Source: Dicyema japonicum (Eukaryota; Dicyemida; Rhombozoa; Dicyemidae). Taken from it: a stretch of 64,000 nucleotides of DNA. Positions 11,159-22,354 of the stretch are shown here, piece after piece. The notes beneath the pieces were generated by a model that searched no databases, was not told the origin of the DNA, and saw only the letters and a list, made by a program, of their open reading frames with translations. The stretch is taken from the NCBI GenBank assembly GCA_011109175.1, contig RDEW01000046.1, forward strand, positions 15,545-79,544, read 5' to 3'. Each line of letters opens with the position of its first letter. The first letter of the stretch is position 1. Position numbers and translations under genes: made by a program.

Positions 11159-13270
11159 TTGCAAATAAGTATAAACGGGATCAAATGTAAGATTTTCGAA
11201 CTCAGAAACCTTATGGAGAAATATAGAATTGATGTCCTTCTATTACAGGAATTCAAACTCAGAAGTGCGAACACAACTCCAAAATTTCCTGGATGCTCAG
11301 TTATCCGCAGAGATAGATGTGGAAAATTTGGGGGAGGCTTACTAACTATCTTACGAAACGGGATCCCTTATGAAGATATCACCAAATACGTTTACAACCG
11401 CCTCCAAAATCATGAAAGTATCAAAATTCTGGCTACAAAAATCCAACTCCCAAGGTTACGTCTTACTCTGATCAATTCATATCTACTTCCTTTATCATCA
11501 GCCACTTGCCCAAAACTTTCGTCGATCAGCTCACTAAAGAACGTTCTTATTTGCGGTGACCTAAATGCAAAATACCTGCTCTGGCTGATGGTCAGACGTC
11601 AAACAGGCGGGGAGACGTGCTAATCGAAGAATTGGGAACCTTTTGCATCCTAAACGACCCTAACTGTCACAAAAGAACCCCCTCAAGACAAAATGATAAA
11701 CCATCATCCCCTCACGTTTCAATCGCGTCTCCCTTTCTGGCTTCTTCAATTTCATGGAGCGTGAAATACGAAACTATGAATGCTCATAATCCGATCATTT
11801 TACAAATAAAAACAAGATCAAATTATAGAAGGTCACTCACTTTGATAAATTACAAAAGTACAGTATAAAAGGTCTGGAACAAAATCAAGTCTATCAAAAG
11901 GTCTTCTGATGAACTGCAAAATTGGATATCATTACAACCAAACACGTTAATGAAATACTATGATTACATAGCTCATAAAAATTACTCCAAAGAACACCAA
12001 GTACTCTTAAACAGAATAAAACTGAAAGGATCATACATGTGGACCATATTTACGGCGAAGGACGTCTAGTGGGCAATATCAAAGACCCGAAACTTAAAAA
12101 CCCGAGGTCCAGACAATATTTCTACAACGGAACTAAAGCATATAGAACTTCTTGCTTTAGATTTAATTGCTTACATATTCACAATGTCAATAAATATTAA
12201 CATTATTCCGGATGTCTGGAAGAGATCATACATCAAACCGATCTTGAAACCAGGAAAATCCGAAAATGACCCCTCTTCCTACAGATCAATCTTCGAGAAC
12301 TGGATTTTTTTACTTCCCATTCAGATTTTATGGATGGCCTTGAGTGTGATATTGAAAGGTCTCTGCTTCTACAACGCGGGTAACTGGAATTGCCTCATTA
12401 TTCAGTCTCTTCGAGTGAAAGAAACCTATGGCTAACTGAAAGTAACTACCAAAACGATGTCCCAGGGAATCGTCAGGTTTGTTGATTTGATGCAGAAATC
12501 TAAGGCGGAGCAGGACAAAAAAAAGAAATTGTAATAAAACTGCCTAATCCTCTCCTATGTCGACGATATCATTCTTGCCTCCAAGGACAGAACCATTCAA
12601 TCAGCGACTCAGTCCGCTCAACAAACGCTTGAAAAGCTGGAACTATGGCTCTCAAAGCGGAGACTCGACGCATCAGCAACAAAGTCCTCTGTCACGCTGT
12701 TTACCACTTACAAAAGACAGCTCTGTGTCGAACCAAAAATCTTTATGAAGAACGAGGCTATTCCTATTAGCAAAACACCGAAGATTCTGGGAGTCACCTT
12801 TGATCAGGGACTCATTTTTATCCGACATATTGAGAACATAGTAACTTCTCTGAGGAAAATGAGAAATTTAAAAGACCTCTCAAAAACGCTTAGAGACCAA
12901 ACTGGTTGCCTTGTCACGATTTATGAACAATTTATCCGACCCACGATGACGCATGCAAGTCCTTTGTGAGCAATGCAGATTTCACGATCCTTTTCATTGA
13001 AACTATCCGCAATCGAGGAGACCGAAATTGGACCAGATTACAAAATCCAGCCCATTGAAAATTTCTTAATCGAATTACAACGGAAACTCTTAAAGGAGGC
13101 TAGTTTACCGAGCTGCCCTCTATTCTATACACTATCGAAATATCTACAATCATACAAAAATTTTTAGCCCATGCTATGTCCAATGAGAAAAGCTGTACAG
13201 GGTTCTCGACCCCACCGGACTCGTCCTCTCTTTTGTCGGTCTGGGATCACTTAGTTAGATGAGAATTTTT
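11159..13270 (+). mobile_element. Group B LINE (Jockey-like), endonuclease through 3' end, decayed
   Basis: A degenerate copy read in many frames. The endonuclease comes first: GIKCKIFELRNLMEKYRIDV then LLLQEFKLRSA, VLICGDLNAKYLLW, and the SxxHNPI motif near 11795. The RT entry follows around 12184 (INIIPDVWKRSYIKPILKPG), then a palm remnant with YVDDIILAS near 12560. The thumb and connection domain is at 12745-13167 (KTPKILGVTFDQGLIFIRHI, YEQFIRPTMTHAS). The 3' UTR near 13200-13260 has TCGACCCCACCGGACTCG and GGGATCACTTAGTTAG, as in other B copies. Multiple stops make it inactive. Confidence 0.75.
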
Positions 13271-13274
13271 CTTT

Positions 13275-13912
13275 GATCCAGTGATCCAGGAGGTAATAAT
13301 AATCTCCAACTAACAAGATTAGAGATTTTTAAATCAAATTAAAAAATCAAATAGTTTTTGGTAAATTGAGATGAAATTAAATATGTTACAAGCGTGATTA
13401 TTCACTAAGAAATTTGAAATTATGAACCCCAGTGACTTTAAAAAATGATTAATAGTATCTCTAATTTAAAATAAATTACTTAGATGAATGATCGTGGGAT
13501 GTCTTTCCATAGGTTAGTCCTTCCCTCTCAGGGAAGGCCAATGAATATTCTCTGAATTCAATTAAAAGATTTATTTTTTAATTAAACTATATAAGCTTCA
13601 ATGTTAATAGTAGTTTATCATCCTCTAAGTTCAGATATACCGGAAAGAAGTTAAGAGATCTGAGTTACATGAATCTCATGACTCCTCTAAAGAACTGCTG
13701 AAGTAAAAAGCAGAACGGAATCTTTCGACCAGATATATAGCGATGTAGGAATCAAACACACAGCTAATCTAGACTCGAGCGAAAACATTTGAAACCACCC
13801 AAATAGGTAAAGAATAATTAAATTAAAATTTATTCACAAATCAATTTATAATTATTTATTATTGAATAATCTTAAATAAAAAATTAAAAATGGACAAAAT
13901 AAATAAATAAAA
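13275..13912. other. AT-rich upstream region, nothing recognised
   Basis: Noncoding-looking AT-rich DNA between the group B LINE 3' end and the ADIP-like ATG. No motif is strong enough to call a promoter. Confidence 0.4.
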
Positions 13913-14867
13913 ATGGATAATCCCGATGTTGTAATCTCATTAACTTCATCAATGGTAAGAGATCTAATGAGCCTAAACAGTGTTGGTTTCAATATTAGTT
14001 TTAGTTCTTTACGTCGTCCTCCCTATCCTCAATAATGAATCCTGACAACACTATCAACCCATCTGCATTGATAGCCAACGTAACTCTCATTTGTGGCTGG
14101 ATTGGGAGACAACGAAGCGACTCAAACAACATCAAAGAGTAATTTCATTACCTATTTTTCTCAGTTTGGTCCCTCGACTGGAGTCAGACCTTAAACATGC
14201 CAATTCCGTGATATATCGTCTGAAGGATGAGGGGGAAGCTTTGCGTAAGGAGCTGGTCTCTCACCAGACGAGCAGTAAGCTTCTGGAGGGGAAAGTGGGG
14301 GAATTAGAACGGAAACTGAGTAGTGAGCGCGATGAGGCACATCCTTAGATTATTATAGAGAGCGAAGATGGAGGGGATATTTTCCCAGTCGCTTTCTCTT
14401 CACAAACATGACTCCAGGAAGAAGGAGATCGAGATCAAGAATATGAAGGACCGAATGGACAAGATCATATCGAATAGGAACGGAATTACTTTCCCTTGTA
14501 TGGCTTCAAGGTTATCTTAGCTAAAAAGAGTAATCGGGGGATCGAACCTTCTAGGAAACAGTGGGGAAAGGTCAGGCCTATTTCTGAGGATGTCACGTGG
14601 TCGGGGGAGAATGAGAAGATTACCAAGATTTCATGGGGGTCTGTGAATGAGAGAATCAATCAGATACTTCATGAGAATGGGGAGTTGAGAAAACTTGTAG
14701 GGAGATGTGTGGATAGAATGGGGGTGAATTTGTCTCCCCAAATGCTAGAAATGCCTGTGTCTGTCATTGTATCTTCTCTGTGTGATGATAATGACCAGTC
14801 TTTCGTCAGTAATTTGGATTGCAGCACAGAATTCTTTTCTGCTTGTGATAATAGTGTTGATATATGA
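13913..14867 (+). CDS. SSX2IP: Coiled-coil protein resembling SSX2IP/ADIP
   Basis: Five exons joined over introns 13982-14004 (23 nt), 14139-14164 (26), 14337-14367 (31, GC-AG) and 14498-14520 (23) give 283 residues ending in TGA. The middle is charged coiled coil: RLESDLKHANSVIYRLKDEG, then GKVGELERKLSSERDE, then SLHKHDSRKKEIEIKNMKDR followed by MDKIISNR. The order (coiled coil, H-D-x-R-x-K-E block, then a C-terminal HENGELRKLV helix) follows afadin- and alpha-actinin-binding protein, a centrosome and cell-junction coiled-coil protein. That assignment is from remembered motif order, not an alignment. The GC-AG intron was chosen because it alone restores the frame. A generic coiled-coil protein is the alternative. 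The gene lies between two group B LINE remnants. Confidence 0.5.
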
Positions 14868-15107
14868 TCTTGATAATTTATATGTTCTTTTTTCGCCTTA
14901 ATTTATTCAACTTTTTATATCTGTGGTAAGTGAATTTATTCAGGAAATTACAAGTGAAAACAAGGACTACATAACTGTGATCCTGATGTCTCTGCAGAAC
15001 TCTCAATTTGCCTCTGTGCTCCTCAGTCGAGCCCACAAAAGTGTGTTATGTAGTTCTTGTTTTTTTGTGATAAGCGGATAACCGATGCTTTTTGATTTTG
15101 TGAGTAC

Positions 15108-15295
15108 ATACCTCACTGTGGAACCGGATTGTCTACAGAGACTCACACGTTACAAAAAAGGAGTTAAAAACATTCTCTGCCCCTCTCAACGATTACTGTT
15201 CTTCATTTTAGATAAAGTGTGTATCCTGCCACACGTAGGTGCTGGAGATATCATTATGGCTCTCACGAAATTGCTAATATTATTTTTTTTATTTT
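15108..15295 (+). mobile_element. SINE remnant, head lost
   Basis: Diverged body and tail of the SINE: CACTGTGGAACCGGATTGTC, then GATAAAGTGTGTATCCTGCC, ending ATTATGGCTCTCACGAAA. The tRNA-like head is missing. Confidence 0.6.
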
Positions 15296-15339
15296 CCTAG
15301 TATTAAAAAACATAAAACTTGTGTTCGATTTTCCGCAAA

Positions 15340-16000
15340 ATGCATCGCCCGGGGACGAGAATGTCCCCAGGAGGATAAAGTCTATCGGTCCTTTTTCGGT
15401 TGGCATTAGGTGCCTCCTGGGCGTTTCCAATTCCTTTTGAATTGGTAGACCACATATGCCGATGACATAATTGTCGCATCTAGGGACGTAAATGTCATAC
15501 TAAAGAAAGACTATAAGGAATACTAAATAACAAATATGGATGGTTGTGCGAAAATCGATTAAATGCATGTTCCGGAAAGTAAGCTGTCACTCAATTCACT
15601 AAGAATAGAAAGATGGGAACGCAAACAATTGATGTCACGTTAATGAAGTACCTACACCACAAAAGAAATCGCAGAAGATACTAGAAGTAACTTTTGATAC
15701 TCTCCTTTCTTCTCAGTCCGTGGAATCTATCATATCAACCTGTGCAAAGAAGATCAATTTTGTAAAAGCCTTCCTTTGGAACTGTTGAGGAATTTATCCG
15801 CCAGGTGTCTGGACCCTCTACAAGGAGTATATCGAGCCAACAATAGGCTATGCATGTGCTGCGTGGGGATCTAACCTGGCGGCAACTAACCTAATAAAAA
15901 TTCAAGAGGTCAAAAGCAATCAATTTACTGGAAAAATATACGGATAGAAAAATTGTCCCCAGAACATTTGAATCTATCGTAGATTCAACTGAAGGCGATT
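15340..16000 (+). mobile_element. Group B LINE fragment (RT)
   Basis: Broken Jockey-like RT. Around 15450-15500 the remnant of YADDIIVASRDVNV is readable across frames. 15690-15790 recalls the VTFDTLLSSQSVES segment and 15820-15900 reads YIEPTIGYACAAWGSNLAA. This copy is close to 4854-5540 (RYACNVWGSNLAA) but with many stops and frameshifts. Confidence 0.6.
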
Positions 16001-16139
16001 TCAGAGAAGGAAGAATAAAATACCCCCCGTCATAGAAAATGTATGGAGCCACGGTCGGAACATCGAGCAAGTATGTAGCGAGTTAGTAAGAGTCCTAGAG
16101 GAACACAAAGGATATAAGTATCTGGATGTTACCGAAACT

Positions 16140-17760
16140 CCAAAGTCCCTTATAATGCCTGAGACAAAGCGACAAATTACTGAAGGCATTCGTAGAAGAG
16201 CAGCGTTGTTATGTAAGACGTCTCTAAATGCAAGGAATTTGTCCCTATCATTAAATGAGTATGCTGTTTCGCTGCTAAACTACTACATAGGTGTTGTGGA
16301 GTTTGAGCCCAAAGAGTATGATGAGATGGATGTTATGATCCATGAAGTACTCAGAGAAAACCATATCCTTGTGCTGACTATATTTCCACCATGATGAATA
16401 CATCCGTGGACTGTGTGGAATAGTCCAACTAAGTGAGCGTATCCTAATGCGAATGCACGACACCCTGATAACTGGGTTAGTCTGTCTAGTATGAAACACG
16501 CCATAATAACGACCAGAAATCACGAGCAATTCACCTAGGCACTATCAGACCTTTTTTGTCTGCTAAAGATTGTGTTGATGATGGTGGGCTTGTAAATGTG
16601 AAGGCGTTGATCGAATTACAATATAATAATTTGATGGAAAAGATCAACTTAAAAAGCATTCATAAGGTCCTCTTCAGATATTTTAATAAGCCGCGTGGCG
16701 CCATGTGGTGCTGCGTGGTTAATTTGTTGAAGTTTTGTGTTTGCTTGTCTATTCCTCCTCTCTCTTCCTATTAGAGTGGCGCCCAGTGCCAGGCCGGCAC
16801 AAAAAAGGATCATTTGCTCTCCCCCACTCCACTGGAGGGGTTTCCACAAATGCATGTAATGGACGTCCTACCTTTTATGCTGATTCCCGATGGACTCTGT
16901 TTCTGTAGAAGTGGAAACTGGATACATTTAATTAGTTGTTTACTTTAACTTCTTTCTCGGTGTATTCGGGGTTAATAAATTAAATAAATTAATGGACAAC
17001 CCACATTTCGACCTTAAGTCGTCGACAATATGGCTAAAATACGGTGACAACTCACCTAGATCGGAGGCGCTGTACACGTATATGGAAGACCGCAATATTT
17101 TTTGGGGTCGATTAACAAATACATGTCCCCACTGTAAGTCAAGGAGCATGTCGGTTGATCATTTAGCCACTCGGTGCGGATCTATGATCTGCCACGACTA
17201 TGTGTGAAAGCATAACGAGGTAGTAAGGAGTCTTCATCTTTTACTATGCAATAAGTATGGTATTCTCCACATCAGAAAGTTGCGGACTCAGAAGGTGCAA
17301 TCTGTAGTAGAGAACACCAGGGTCCAATTTAAGGTAGACAGTGTTATCCGCATTTCGGTGCTAATCAAGCACAATAAATCGGACATTGTCGTACACGATA
17401 AGGAGTCTGGCCAAATCCTTATCATAGAAGTTGGTATTACGTCTCTAGACCGTTGCAGACTGTGGAGGTGAAGAAAAAAGGAAGTATGACTTGCTTGCAA
17501 GCGAAATGAGGAAATGTTTGGTTGCAAGGTCCTCGTTATTCCAATAGTAATGACGTGGTAAGGAATTGCAACAAAGTACCACAAGGGTTATCTGAAGCAG
17601 TTAAGGGTAGATAGAAAGCTTCAGTTTTATCTACAGTCAACTGTATTAAAGCGGACCCTAGAGAGCCTGACACTGGAGTATAGGAGGCAGAGCCGGCGAT
17701 GCTATATGGGCAGAGGGTTCAATTGGACAAGGCGCTCTCGGAGTTGTTTCAACAACCACA
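16140..17760 (+). mobile_element. Group F LINE, C-terminal part with nuclease-like domain
   Basis: Translated pieces in order: LNARNLSLSLNEYAVSLLNY then YIGVVEF (16155-16394), LMEKINLKSIHKVLFRYFNK (16640-16690), an interruption, DLKSSTIWLKYGDNSPRSEA (17005-17065), a zinc-finger-like CPHCKSRSMSVDHLATRC (17124-17177), and VDSVIRISVLIKHNKSDIVV then ILIIEVGIT (17330-17450). The spacing of (P/S)D and E-V-G resembles a PD-(D/E)XK nuclease core. The end reads LKRTLESLTLEYRR (about 17646-17690). A second copy is at 38000-38610 on the minus strand. Stops and frameshifts make it inactive; the catalytic RT region is not present. Confidence 0.6.
16690..16985. mobile_element. Insertion of about 300 bp inside the group F element
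   Basis: The group F reading breaks after LFRYFNKP (about 16692) and resumes at MDNPHFDLKSS (16992). The intervening DNA has a different, GC-richer start (CGTGGCGCCATGTGGTGCTG) and ends in an AT-rich tail (GTTAATAAATTAAATAAATT). This suggests a small nested retroelement, but its class is not recognised and no clear target-site duplication is seen. Confidence 0.4.
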
Positions 17761-17799
17761 ATTGAACCTGCCTGAGGAGGTTGTGAACAGGCAGGCGAG

Positions 17800-19540
17800 G
17801 AAGGTTCTGATTATTAAATATTAACTTTTTATTGTTGGTTAAATAAAGTGGATTAATTGTATTTCTAGTATTTATTAGGTCGTGAGTTAAACAATAAATA
17901 AACTTATCTTTCTTGTCGAATTCTCACCATTTTCCGTTTATCTTAAAAATTTATAGTTTTCTAGTGTTTTTGACAGTCAACTCCTCATAGTTATCACGAC
18001 AATTTGATTCTTACTATTAATTTGTTTATCGGTTTTTTGACTATTTCTTATCTCGCAGCACAGATAAGCTGGAATTAAGCTGAAGAAACAGGGTATGGAC
18101 AGATTATTGACGATATGGTAAAAATACTTGTACACATTGACATGTTCGATTTAAGGGGTGTCCAAACGAAGAATAGACTTAAGATCCTTTAAATTTAATT
18201 ATTTATTTTTAGGCTTATTTTTTACATTACCTGAGTTCGATGGCGAGTAAAAAATCAAACTTCCTATTTTGTTCCCCAAGAATATTCATTTGATTCGTTG
18301 CTTAACTTCAGGGACAATAAATAAGAAGAACCTTTAATCAAGTTCATCGAACCTTCTGGTGAAAAAGCCACCTGATTAATTCAGACGAGATTTGGAATTA
18401 TCACAAATCTAAAAAACTAAGCAAGAAGGAACCGTTTATTGACAACAGACAGTATAGCAAAAAATATACATCTGCTAATTCTAAAAAATTAGAGAAAATC
18501 TAAAAACAAAAAAACAGCTGAATATTACTTCAGTGTTTAGATATTCTTTGATATAAAAGCTTATTGTCAAGATTGTCAACTCAGGAAAGTAAAATTAATA
18601 AAACGTCAATTTTTTAGAAGAGTGGAGGATTAGATAAGTTTATTAAAGTTAATATTTGATGGCGGATTCTAGATGTTTTCCTGTATTTGATGTTTTCTCC
18701 CATCACAGTCATTGAATTTGGTTAGTCATCAAACAGGAAATCAAAAAAGGAATCAGTGATCAACTTATTAACTACCGAAAACACAAAAAATAAGAGTTAT
18801 AGTATAAGTGATCCCTCTGACACGTACACTTCTTCTTACGGCTTGTTTTAGAATCCTTGATTGCATAAAGGAGAATCTATGACCCCAAGTATGATCTTCC
18901 ATTTCGAGAAGATACTCTGGAGATTTTACAATTTTAAGTAAATCTTGCTGTCATTCTCTCAGTTGATCCATGACAGGAAGAACATTTAACGTTTTCTATA
19001 ACTGCGTAGCAAGTGTCAGTAATAGGATTCTGATGAAGTTCTCAATCCCACGGGTTTGTAATGAACTGATATAAAGAGTAATCAATCTATGCTTATGATC
19101 AGTAAGACTTCTTTTTAGAGAAGCTTGAAGGGAGAGAAGCTAGCGAAGAATGCGAAGGAAATCTTGAAGCTGTCTCTAGTTGAGACAGTATAGCACAGAT
19201 GCTAGCGACTGGTCGACAGAAGAAGGAGTTGGCGGGAGATTTGCTTCGCTTCAAAATGTGGTTGATGAGGTATATTTTCTGCAGTAAATCTTGTTTTGAC
19301 AATTTGAGTTAGTGTTTATGTAATAAGAGGTCCCATGTGTTTTAATTCGTGAATAAATATATTATTCTTCCTCGGGAGTTTTTCATATTTCTGGGTCTAG
19401 AGAAAACATCTTTAGCCTCTTTATATACTTCCATTATGTTGTGGAAGGCGTTTTCTCTGGAGTTTCATCAGATATGTTAAGTAAAATTCCTTTAGGTTTA
19501 TAAACCTTCCCATTCACATCAGAGGACTATTGTCAAGTCA
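17800..19540. other. AT-rich spacer with a possible decayed gene
   Basis: Mostly noncoding. On the plus strand two stretches look exon-like. Near 18885 the reading is RIYDPKYDLPFREDTLEILQ, followed by a 25-nt stretch with GTAAATCTTG...CTCTCAG. Around 19110-19265 one frame reads EKLEGREASEECEGNLEAVS, then a stop, then QMLATGRQKKELAGDLLRFK. I cannot join them without frameshifts and do not recognise the protein, so I leave them as a possible gene remnant. Confidence 0.25.
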
Positions 19541-19548
19541 TATGTGGC

Positions 19549-19866
19549 TCAGTGTAACGGTTGACGGGCAAGAGGCCTTAAGGTCGCTAGTTCGAATCCC
19601 GATACTGTAGATTCGGTTGAAGGTTCCACGCATCAATATGTTTTGGCTTGACGAGTGACGCCGTCATCAGTAAACATTTCACTGCGGAACCGGATCGTCT
19701 ATATAGGACATACACCCAAGAAAAAGAAAACAAGAAAGTGAAGAGCTTTCCTTGATTCTCCTTCATCAATTGGCTATGATAACTGATAACTGTTCTTTGC
19801 TTAAAATAAAGTGTGTGTTCTGCCTGAGGGGAGCGATAACTGATATGGCTCCACGGAAAGTGCATT
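19549..19866 (+). mobile_element. tRNA-derived SINE with a different tRNA-like head
   Basis: The head reads TGGCTCAGTGTAACGGTTGA with B box AGTTCGAATCCCG, unlike the TAGTGGTTAGGTG head of the other SINEs. The body is the same family (GGTTCCACGCATCAATATG, GACGCCGTCATCA, CACTGCGGAACCGGATCG), followed by GGACATACACCCAAG and a tail GTGTGTTCTGCCTGAGGGG with TATGGCTCCACGGAAA. Confidence 0.75.
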
Positions 19867-20128
19867 GTTTTTTGTATGTGGGACCTGGTTTCTAATTTAA
19901 ACAGATGAGAAAGATATTGGAGTAACGCACTTGAATTGTGAGAATTATTTTGCTAAGATATCTGTCAGTCGGACCGATTGAAAGGAAATTATCTAACTAT
20001 TTCCAGCATAGGCAATACGCCGATGATCTTCCGGCATCATGTAAATAGGATGGGAAAAACTCCAATTTTTTTTTAAAATAAATAATTAAAATTCACTCTG
20101 AATATGTCTCTTAGTAAAAAAATTGAAC

Positions 20129-20353
20129 CTATTGTCGGATAATCCGATTGAGACGTGATTGGACACCGTGACAGCCACTGAGGTTCAAAAAACGGCAATA
20201 ATGAGATCGTCTGCATAAGATAGAAGTATTGTGATTTTTGATTGTATCATGCACAAACAAATTATATAGAACAGGAGACAGGGGAATTCTTCTGGGACCT
20301 ATTAGAAAATAAACGTGATCTTGAATATAAAGAGCTCTTATGCGTCGTCCCAA
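20129..20353 (-). mobile_element. Group B LINE fragment (RT fingers/palm)
   Basis: The minus strand reads RRIPLSPVLYNLFVHDTI, then a frameshifted remnant of the YADD-containing segment and LSGCHGVQSRLNRIIRQ. It resembles the PxxSPLSPxLFN region of Jockey-like RTs. Short and broken. Confidence 0.45.
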
Positions 20354-20859
20354 AGAATTTTAATAGCCATAAATTGGTTAACTATCGAGTCTTAGTAGAT
20401 CGACCTGCTCTAACAGTAGAACAAGACTCTCCAGCACTTTAAGGCGGTAGAAAATTTTCTAGTCTTCAAAATTGGGCAATCAGTTAGTACCTCCAGATTT
20501 TCGAAAGTGCATATGTGAATTGGTATAAAAATTATATAAAATGTGGTTAGCCTTTTATGATGGCCCCAACTGCGTGATCGAAAAAAGAACTCGTTACCTT
20601 TACTAATCGATACAATTCTCCTCCTCCTTTTATCTTGACTTGGCGAAATGTTTCTTGATCCTTACTGGGGATGTAATGACGAAATTTTGGTATCAATAAA
20701 GTATTAAACCTCACAAAATTGAACATCAACAGTGTAAAAGAAAAGTTAATTGAAAATTAATTCATTTTTTAATTCTAAACATAAAAACTGACTTTTGCCT
20801 TCTATAAGAAACAAAATTTACGCACTCTCCTCATCCCCCAACTAATCTGGTTATGACGT

Positions 20860-21540
20860 CATTCACCCGTCCGGTACCGGAGGAGGACTCATCACCCTTG
20901 ATGAGGTGTCAAGAAGGTAATCTCCTACAATTAGTCAACACATTAGCCGACATACTACCCAAAATTGAATGCTTTGGAGTAATCGATTGTAACCGTTTGC
21001 AATGCCGGATGGACTTTACTCTATCCTGACAGAACTCTGAAAATCCAAAAACGTATTAATAGGTGGTGACTCTAACGCTAAGCAACAAACCTGATTCAAG
21101 AAACAATTGGCAGATAAGAGAGGTAAACTTTTAATATCAAGTCTGGAGACCCATTAATCTTAAACAATCAAGTAATGAAGATGAAACCAGAGTAGAGAAA
21201 AGGACAGTATTTCTTTTCCCGATTTTATGCTTGCTTCAAGTAGTATCGCTCTTCTCGTGAAATGGTCTGTGCTTTAAGACTTGAGGAGTGACCACAACCC
21301 AATACTTATTTCAGTAAAAGTATCGACTAGAGGAAATTCGTTTCTTTCATCGACAATAAAATGGTATTATAAAACGTGGAATCCTTTCAATCCATCAATA
21401 ATACAATCTCCCATTTGACCGGATAATTCAAGTCAAAATGAAAACGTCTATAAGAAAGTCTCCTACGAAGTTGATTGATCCAAAACTGCTAAATTAAAGA
21501 GAATAACAGTCTAAGAGTCTCCGAACCCGAGCTCTAAAAA
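20860..21540 (+). mobile_element. Group B LINE fragment (endonuclease), heavily decayed
   Basis: Broken frames retain an endonuclease-like order: a GG(L/I)ITL-type segment near 20885, a VLIGGDSNAK-like segment at 21055-21085, and RSDHNPI(L)IS near 21285-21315. This order matches the Jockey-like endonuclease at 11159 and 46740. No ORF survives. Confidence 0.45.
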
Positions 21541-21544
21541 TAAT

Positions 21545-21787
21545 ATAGCTAAGGAAATTTTCCACGTAAAAGGCGGAAAAACGCTTGGCAAAGACTCAAG
21601 ATAATCGTGAGTAAACATGGCACTCTCTCATTGATGTGGGAAAACCTTAAAGAGTATACCAAAAAATGAAATAGCTAAGGAAATTTTCCACGTAAAAGGC
21701 GGAAAAACGCTTGGCAAAGACTCAAGATAATCGTGAGTAAACATGGCACTCTCTCATTGGTGTGGGAAAACCTTAAAGAGTATATCA
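21545..21787. repeat. 126-bp-period tandem duplication
   Basis: ATAGCTAAGGAAATTTTCCA begins at 21545 and again at 21671. The copies run to about 21663 and 21787 and differ by about one substitution (TTGATGTGG versus TTGGTGTGG) plus drift at the ends. Confidence 0.85.
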
Positions 21788-21789
21788 AC

Positions 21790-22354
21790 TAAAATAAACA
21801 AGTAGCAATGTCATGGTCCAGATGAGCAAAAAAACTCGACATGATTATGAAATTATAAACCAGCAATAGTTTCATTCAGCACAGGAAACTTGTGGGTTCC
21901 CCGTTCTCTTCTCACAAACGTAACGTTTTTTTACAAATGAAAAGATAGTCTGGGTTTCTTTACTACGCCCACCTAACATTAGTTCTGTTCATAATCATGT
22001 CGAGTTCTTTTTGTCCTTTGTGAGGGTTTGCTTGTCATGGTTAGAATGTCGAAACCCACTTATCCTCAGGTCTAGGCAAAACTCCCAACATAGTTCTGGG
22101 TTTCTTTACTACGCCCACCTAACATTTAGTTCTGTAAGTCCTTTGTGAGGGTTTGCTTTTCATAGTTTGTAAGCGTTGTCAGTCTGTCGAATGTTACCAG
22201 AAAATTGTGGGTACTCACACAGGGCCAACAAAGATTCTGGTAAATTTGAACAAGAAATTCCGCCCAAAATTTAAAATAAAAAACAGTTAATTTAAATAAT
22301 CTAATTAAATAAATTAAAAATAAAATTATAAAAAAAATTTAAAGTGCGGGTTAT
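21790..22354. other. Spacer with a degenerate direct repeat
   Basis: GGGTTTCTTTACTACGCCCA occurs at about 21953 and 22098, each followed by CCTAACAT and later CCTTTGTGAGGGTTTGCTT. No gene is recognised, and the ATG of the SMARCAL1-like gene follows an AT-rich run. Confidence 0.45.
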
